Shown one piece after another: positions 53,389 through 56,410 of a stretch of DNA of 56,410 nucleotides. Origin of the DNA: Acidimicrobiales bacterium (lineage in GTDB: Bacteria > Actinomycetota > Actinomycetes > Mycobacteriales > QHCE01); NCBI GenBank assembly GCA_003243955.1, contig QHCE01000082.1:1-56410 (forward strand). Reading direction: 5' to 3'. The notes beneath the pieces were generated by a model that saw nothing but the letters and a program-made list of their open reading frames with translations, searched no databases and was not told where the DNA came from. Position numbers and translations under genes: made by a program. Numbering within the stretch: the first letter of the stretch is position 1; every line of letters starts with the position of its first letter.

Positions 53389-56112
53389 GTGACCTCGTCG
53401 CCTACGCAACGCTTGCTGATTCTCGACGGCCACTCGCTGGCCTATCGTGCCTACTTCGCGTTACCCGTAGAGAACTTCTCGACCACAACCGGGCAGCCTA
53501 CTAACGCGGTGTATGGATTCACCTCGATGCTGATCAATCTCGTGCGTGATGAGCAGCCAACCCACATCGCTGTGGCGTTCGATGTCTCGCGCGCTTCGTT
53601 TCGTACCGAGCAGTACGCCGAATACAAGGCCGGTAGAGCCGTCACGCCAGAGGGCTTCCGTGGCCAGGTAGATCTGGTTCGGCAGGTGCTAGACGTGCTG
53701 GGCATCACCGCTATCGCGATCGAAGGCTACGAGGCCGACGACATCATCGCCACACTTGCTACGCAGGCCGCTGCTTGCCGGCTGCCGACGCTGATCTGCA
53801 CGGGTGATCGAGACGCGTTTCAGCTGGTAACCGAGCACTGCACTGTGCTTTATCCCCGCAAGGGCGTCTCTGATCTAGCGCGTATTACGCCGTCGGAAGT
53901 ACAGCAACGCTACGGCGTCCCGCCTGGACGCCATCGAGATCTTGCCGCCTTGGTGGGGGAGTCCAGCGACAACCTGCCCGGCGTGCCCGGTGTGGGCCCC
54001 AAAACGGCGGCAAAGTGGTTGGCCACGTACGGCTCGCTGGAGGAGCTTGTGGCGCGGGCCGACGAGATTGCCGGCAAGGCTGGCGACTCGCTGCGGGAGC
54101 ACTTGGCCGGAGTGCTGCGCAACTACCAACTTAACGGCCTGATTACCGACATGCCGCTGCCGTGTGACATCGAGCAGCTGCTGTGGAGCGGCGTGAATCG
54201 TCAAGCTATGCATCAGCTTTTTGACACGCTCCAATTTCGAGTGCTGCGCGAGCGGTTGCAGGCCGCCTGGCCTGGGATGCGCCCCGGAAGTACCGACAGT
54301 ATTGATGGGGTTGATTCAGCCGCGCCGCAGTCCAGTGGGTTACCGGAGATAACGCTGACGCTGCCCTTGCCCGGTGAGCTTTCCGCCTGGTTGCATCGGC
54401 ATGCCGCCGCGGCAAGCACCGTCGGTTGCGCGTTCGCCGTCAATGCCGCCGGCCGAGTGGATCCCAGTCGAGGTATTGCGCTGGGTGTCGACAGCGCCGC
54501 GGCGCTGTGGTGCGATCCAACCAGCCTGAGCGCCGTGGATGACGCCGAACTCGCGTCATGGTTAGCTGATCCAGCTGTATTCAAGGTGTGCCACGACGCA
54601 AAGCACGTGATTGCGGCCTGTGCGTTGCGGGGCTGGCAGCTCCGGGGCCTTGCCGCCGACACTGCCGTTGCGGCGTATGTAGTGCGGCCAGACCAGCGCA
54701 GCTACGATCTGGCCGATCTGGCCGTGCGATACCTCTACGTCGAGCTACCTGAGGGCTCCGGCGGTGGGGGCCAACTCAGCCTCGATGGCATGGACTCGGC
54801 GGCCGACAACACGGCGCTGGCCGCTCGGGCTGTGGCCGTGGTGCACCTATCGAGGGTGCTTGAGCAGCAGGTCGCTCAGGTGGGCGCCGCTGAGCTGGTC
54901 GCCGACGTGGAGCTTCCGCTGGTGACGTTGCTGGTGAAGATGGAGCAGGCGGGTATCGCCGCCGATGTGAAATATCTGGAGGGGCTGCGCTTCCAGTTCC
55001 AAGCCGAAGTGAACCGTGCCGTGGAGCAGGCGCATAAAGAGGTAGGGCGTGAGTTCAATCTTGGTTCGCCCAAACAGCTGCAGGCGATTTTATTCGACGA
55101 ACTGCGCCTCCCCAAGACGAAACGGATCAAAACCGGCTACACCACCGATGCCGATGCGTTGGCGGGGCTGTATGCCCAGACGAACAATCCGCTGCTGGCG
55201 CAGTTGCTACGGCATCGCGATGTTATGCGGCTCAAGACCACTGTGGATGGTTTGTTGAAGACTGTTGCTGACGACGGCCGCATCCACACCACATTCAATC
55301 AACTCGGTACAGCGACTGGTCGGTTGTCATCGGTGGAGCCGAACCTGCAAAACATTCCGATTCGGACACAGGAGGGGCGCCAGATTCGGCGTGCATTTGT
55401 GGTGGGGAGGGGATTTGAGTCACTGCTCACCGCCGACTACAGCCAGATCGAGATGCGGATCATGGCTCATTTGTCCGAAGACGCTGGTCTGATCGACGCG
55501 TTCCACGCTGGGGAGGACCTGCACACCACCGTCGCCTCGCGGGTATTCAGTGTGGCGCCGAGCGTGGTCGATCCGGAGATGCGCCGGCGCATCAAAGCCA
55601 TGTCCTACGGCCTGGCCTACGGTTTGTCGGTGTTTGGACTGTCGCAGCAGTTGGGTATTGGTGCCGAGGAGGCGCGTGTGCTGCGTGAGGAGTATTTCCA
55701 GCGCTTCGGGGGAGTACGTGATTACCTGCACAGCGTGGTGGAGCAGGCTCGCAAGGACGGTTATACCTCTACGATCCTGGGCCGGCGCCGCTACCTGCCT
55801 GATCTGGTGAGCGACAACCGGCAGCGACGGGAAATGGCCGAACGCATGGCGCTGAATGCCCCCATCCAAGGTTCAGCCGCTGACGTAATGAAGGTGGCGA
55901 TGCTGGCTACCGATACAGCGCTACAGGCCGCCGACCTTTCTTCACGGCTGCTGCTCCAAGTGCATGACGAACTGGTCTTTGAAATAGCCCCCGGCGAGTG
56001 CGAGCAGGTGGAAGCACTGGCTCGTGAACGTATGGCAGACGCGGCTAAGCTGAAAGTCCCACTGGAGGTTTCGGTAGGAACAGGCGCCGACTGGGACACC
56101 GCCGCCCACTGA
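53389..56112 (+). CDS. polA: DNA polymerase I
   Basis: 907 aa from GTG 53389, after GGAGG-type CGGAG; the frame continues upstream to 53338. Domain order is a 5'-nuclease domain (LLILDGHSLAYRAYFALPVE to about residue 290), a degenerate 3'-5' exonuclease region without the DxE metal site, and the polymerase domain. Motif A is DYSQIEMRI, the O-helix is RRRIKAMSYGLAYGLS and motif C is HDELVFE. It repairs DNA and processes Okazaki fragments. Loss of proofreading residues is usual in this group. It ends 37 bases before a hairpin. Confidence 0.97.
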   Translation: MTSSPTQRLLILDGHSLAYRAYFALPVENFSTTTGQPTNAVYGFTSMLINLVRDEQPTHIAVAFDVSRASFRTEQYAEYKAGRAVTPEGFRGQVDLVRQVLDVLGITAIAIEGYEADDIIATLATQAAACRLPTLICTGDRDAFQLVTEHCTVLYPRKGVSDLARITPSEVQQRYGVPPGRHRDLAALVGESSDNLPGVPGVGPKTAAKWLATYGSLEELVARADEIAGKAGDSLREHLAGVLRNYQLNGLITDMPLPCDIEQLLWSGVNRQAMHQLFDTLQFRVLRERLQAAWPGMRPGSTDSIDGVDSAAPQSSGLPEITLTLPLPGELSAWLHRHAAAASTVGCAFAVNAAGRVDPSRGIALGVDSAAALWCDPTSLSAVDDAELASWLADPAVFKVCHDAKHVIAACALRGWQLRGLAADTAVAAYVVRPDQRSYDLADLAVRYLYVELPEGSGGGGQLSLDGMDSAADNTALAARAVAVVHLSRVLEQQVAQVGAAELVADVELPLVTLLVKMEQAGIAADVKYLEGLRFQFQAEVNRAVEQAHKEVGREFNLGSPKQLQAILFDELRLPKTKRIKTGYTTDADALAGLYAQTNNPLLAQLLRHRDVMRLKTTVDGLLKTVADDGRIHTTFNQLGTATGRLSSVEPNLQNIPIRTQEGRQIRRAFVVGRGFESLLTADYSQIEMRIMAHLSEDAGLIDAFHAGEDLHTTVASRVFSVAPSVVDPEMRRRIKAMSYGLAYGLSVFGLSQQLGIGAEEARVLREEYFQRFGGVRDYLHSVVEQARKDGYTSTILGRRRYLPDLVSDNRQRREMAERMALNAPIQGSAADVMKVAMLATDTALQAADLSSRLLLQVHDELVFEIAPGECEQVEALARERMADAAKLKVPLEVSVGTGADWDTAAH

Positions 56113-56149
56113 GTTTGCACTGTACATTTATGACCTCGCAGTTACACGG

Positions 56150-56197
56150 GTGTGACAGGGCCGTTTTTCACGCCTAAAAGGGGCCGCAGTGTCACAC
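56150..56197 (+). terminator. Stem-loop after polA
   Basis: GTGTGACA (56150-56157) pairs exactly with TGTCACAC (56190-56197); the arms continue with GGGCC-like segments. It lies 37 bases after the polA stop and before the end of a converging gene, so it probably ends both transcripts. Confidence 0.6.
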
Positions 56198-56218
56198 TCG
56201 GTACGGGAGATTTTCCAA

Positions 56219-56410
56219 CTACAAGTGCGGCCCGATTACTAGGACAGTGATTACTGCGCATTGCTCGCCTGTGGCATCTTTTTCATCGGGTCCATACATC
56301 CAATAGATACGCCATGCGCCTGGGGTGTGGTTCTCAACGTAGGAGTCCCACACTTTTTCATCTTCCAGACCAGGGAACTGTTCATATTGAGGGGTATTTG
56401 GTTTTCCGGA
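56219..56410 (-). CDS. Possible RelE/ParE-like toxin, C-terminal part only
   Basis: Minus-strand frame of 63 codons open to the right edge of the window and ending at TAG 56219-56221. The tail reads DEKVWDSYVENHTPGAWRIY and CAVITVLVIGPHL, which recalls the end of ParE/RelE-like addiction toxins of the HigB-type group (beta strands ending in IT-hydrophobic-IGPH). The start and any antitoxin are outside the window. Too short to be sure of the family. Confidence 0.5.
   Translation of the reverse strand, partial: SGKPNTPQYEQFPGLEDEKVWDSYVENHTPGAWRIYWMYGPDEKDATGEQCAVITVLVIGPHL

Overview
The window reads as a chromosome segment of a Gram-positive actinobacterium of the order Mycobacteriales (Corynebacteriales) with moderate rather than extreme GC. 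The clues are UvrD2 with a tetracysteine motif and HRDC tail beside a CGYC mycoredoxin, a ThiF/TOMM-like protein, a DUF2342 metalloprotease, a Lon-like protease and a UPF0182 membrane protein in the order seen around Rv3193c-Rv3198A of mycobacteria, plus a class II fructose bisphosphatase and a TsaC-to-ATP-synthase neighbourhood. The delta subunit of ATP synthase is not fused to a second b subunit, which argues against Mycobacterium itself. A small-genome relative such as Lawsonella would fit, but this is a guess from gene content only.

Layout. 1-4.7 kb: unrecognised genes and the first of three Abi_2-type HEPN abortive-infection genes. 4.7-8.5 kb: glpX, a decayed RelBE pair, tsaC, a low-molecular-weight phosphatase and a membrane protein. 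8.6-16 kb: the complete F-type ATP synthase operon (AtpZ/AtpI-like gene, then atpB-E-F-H-A-G-D-C), with a 116-nt nested inverted repeat between atpH and atpA. 16-19.7 kb: a defence-like island with a broken Abi gene, a DUF4143 AAA ATPase under four regularly spaced TGTCGGTT repeats, and an intact Abi gene. 19.9-29 kb: GH18 glycosidase, medium-chain dehydrogenase, peptidase E, PIG-L deacetylase, a HepT/MntA toxin-antitoxin pair and two M16 peptidases. 29-32.4 kb: an AT-rich secreted protein and a PadR-controlled membrane-protein operon. 32.5-42 kb: the conserved mycoredoxin/UvrD2 to UPF0182 block. 42.2-51.3 kb: an accessory island starting at the initiator tRNA gene, holding orphan immunity-type genes (barstar, SMI1/KNR4 remnant and several unrecognised), a second decayed RelBE pair and a Fic enzyme. 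51.5-56.1 kb: a methyltransferase, an unrecognised helical protein and polA, then the end of a possible toxin gene.

The strongest candidate system is the Abi family. All three copies, including the pseudogene, are preceded at the same distance by a two-hairpin leader. Its outer stem (ACCCCGG/CCGGGGT) is invariant, while the inner stem keeps pairing with different bases. This suggests a structured RNA working with a HEPN ribonuclease, in the manner of type III toxin-antitoxin or AbiF-associated RNAs. Frameshifts are concentrated in toxin, antitoxin and immunity genes while the housekeeping genes are intact, so the accessory islands look like decaying defence and competition modules.
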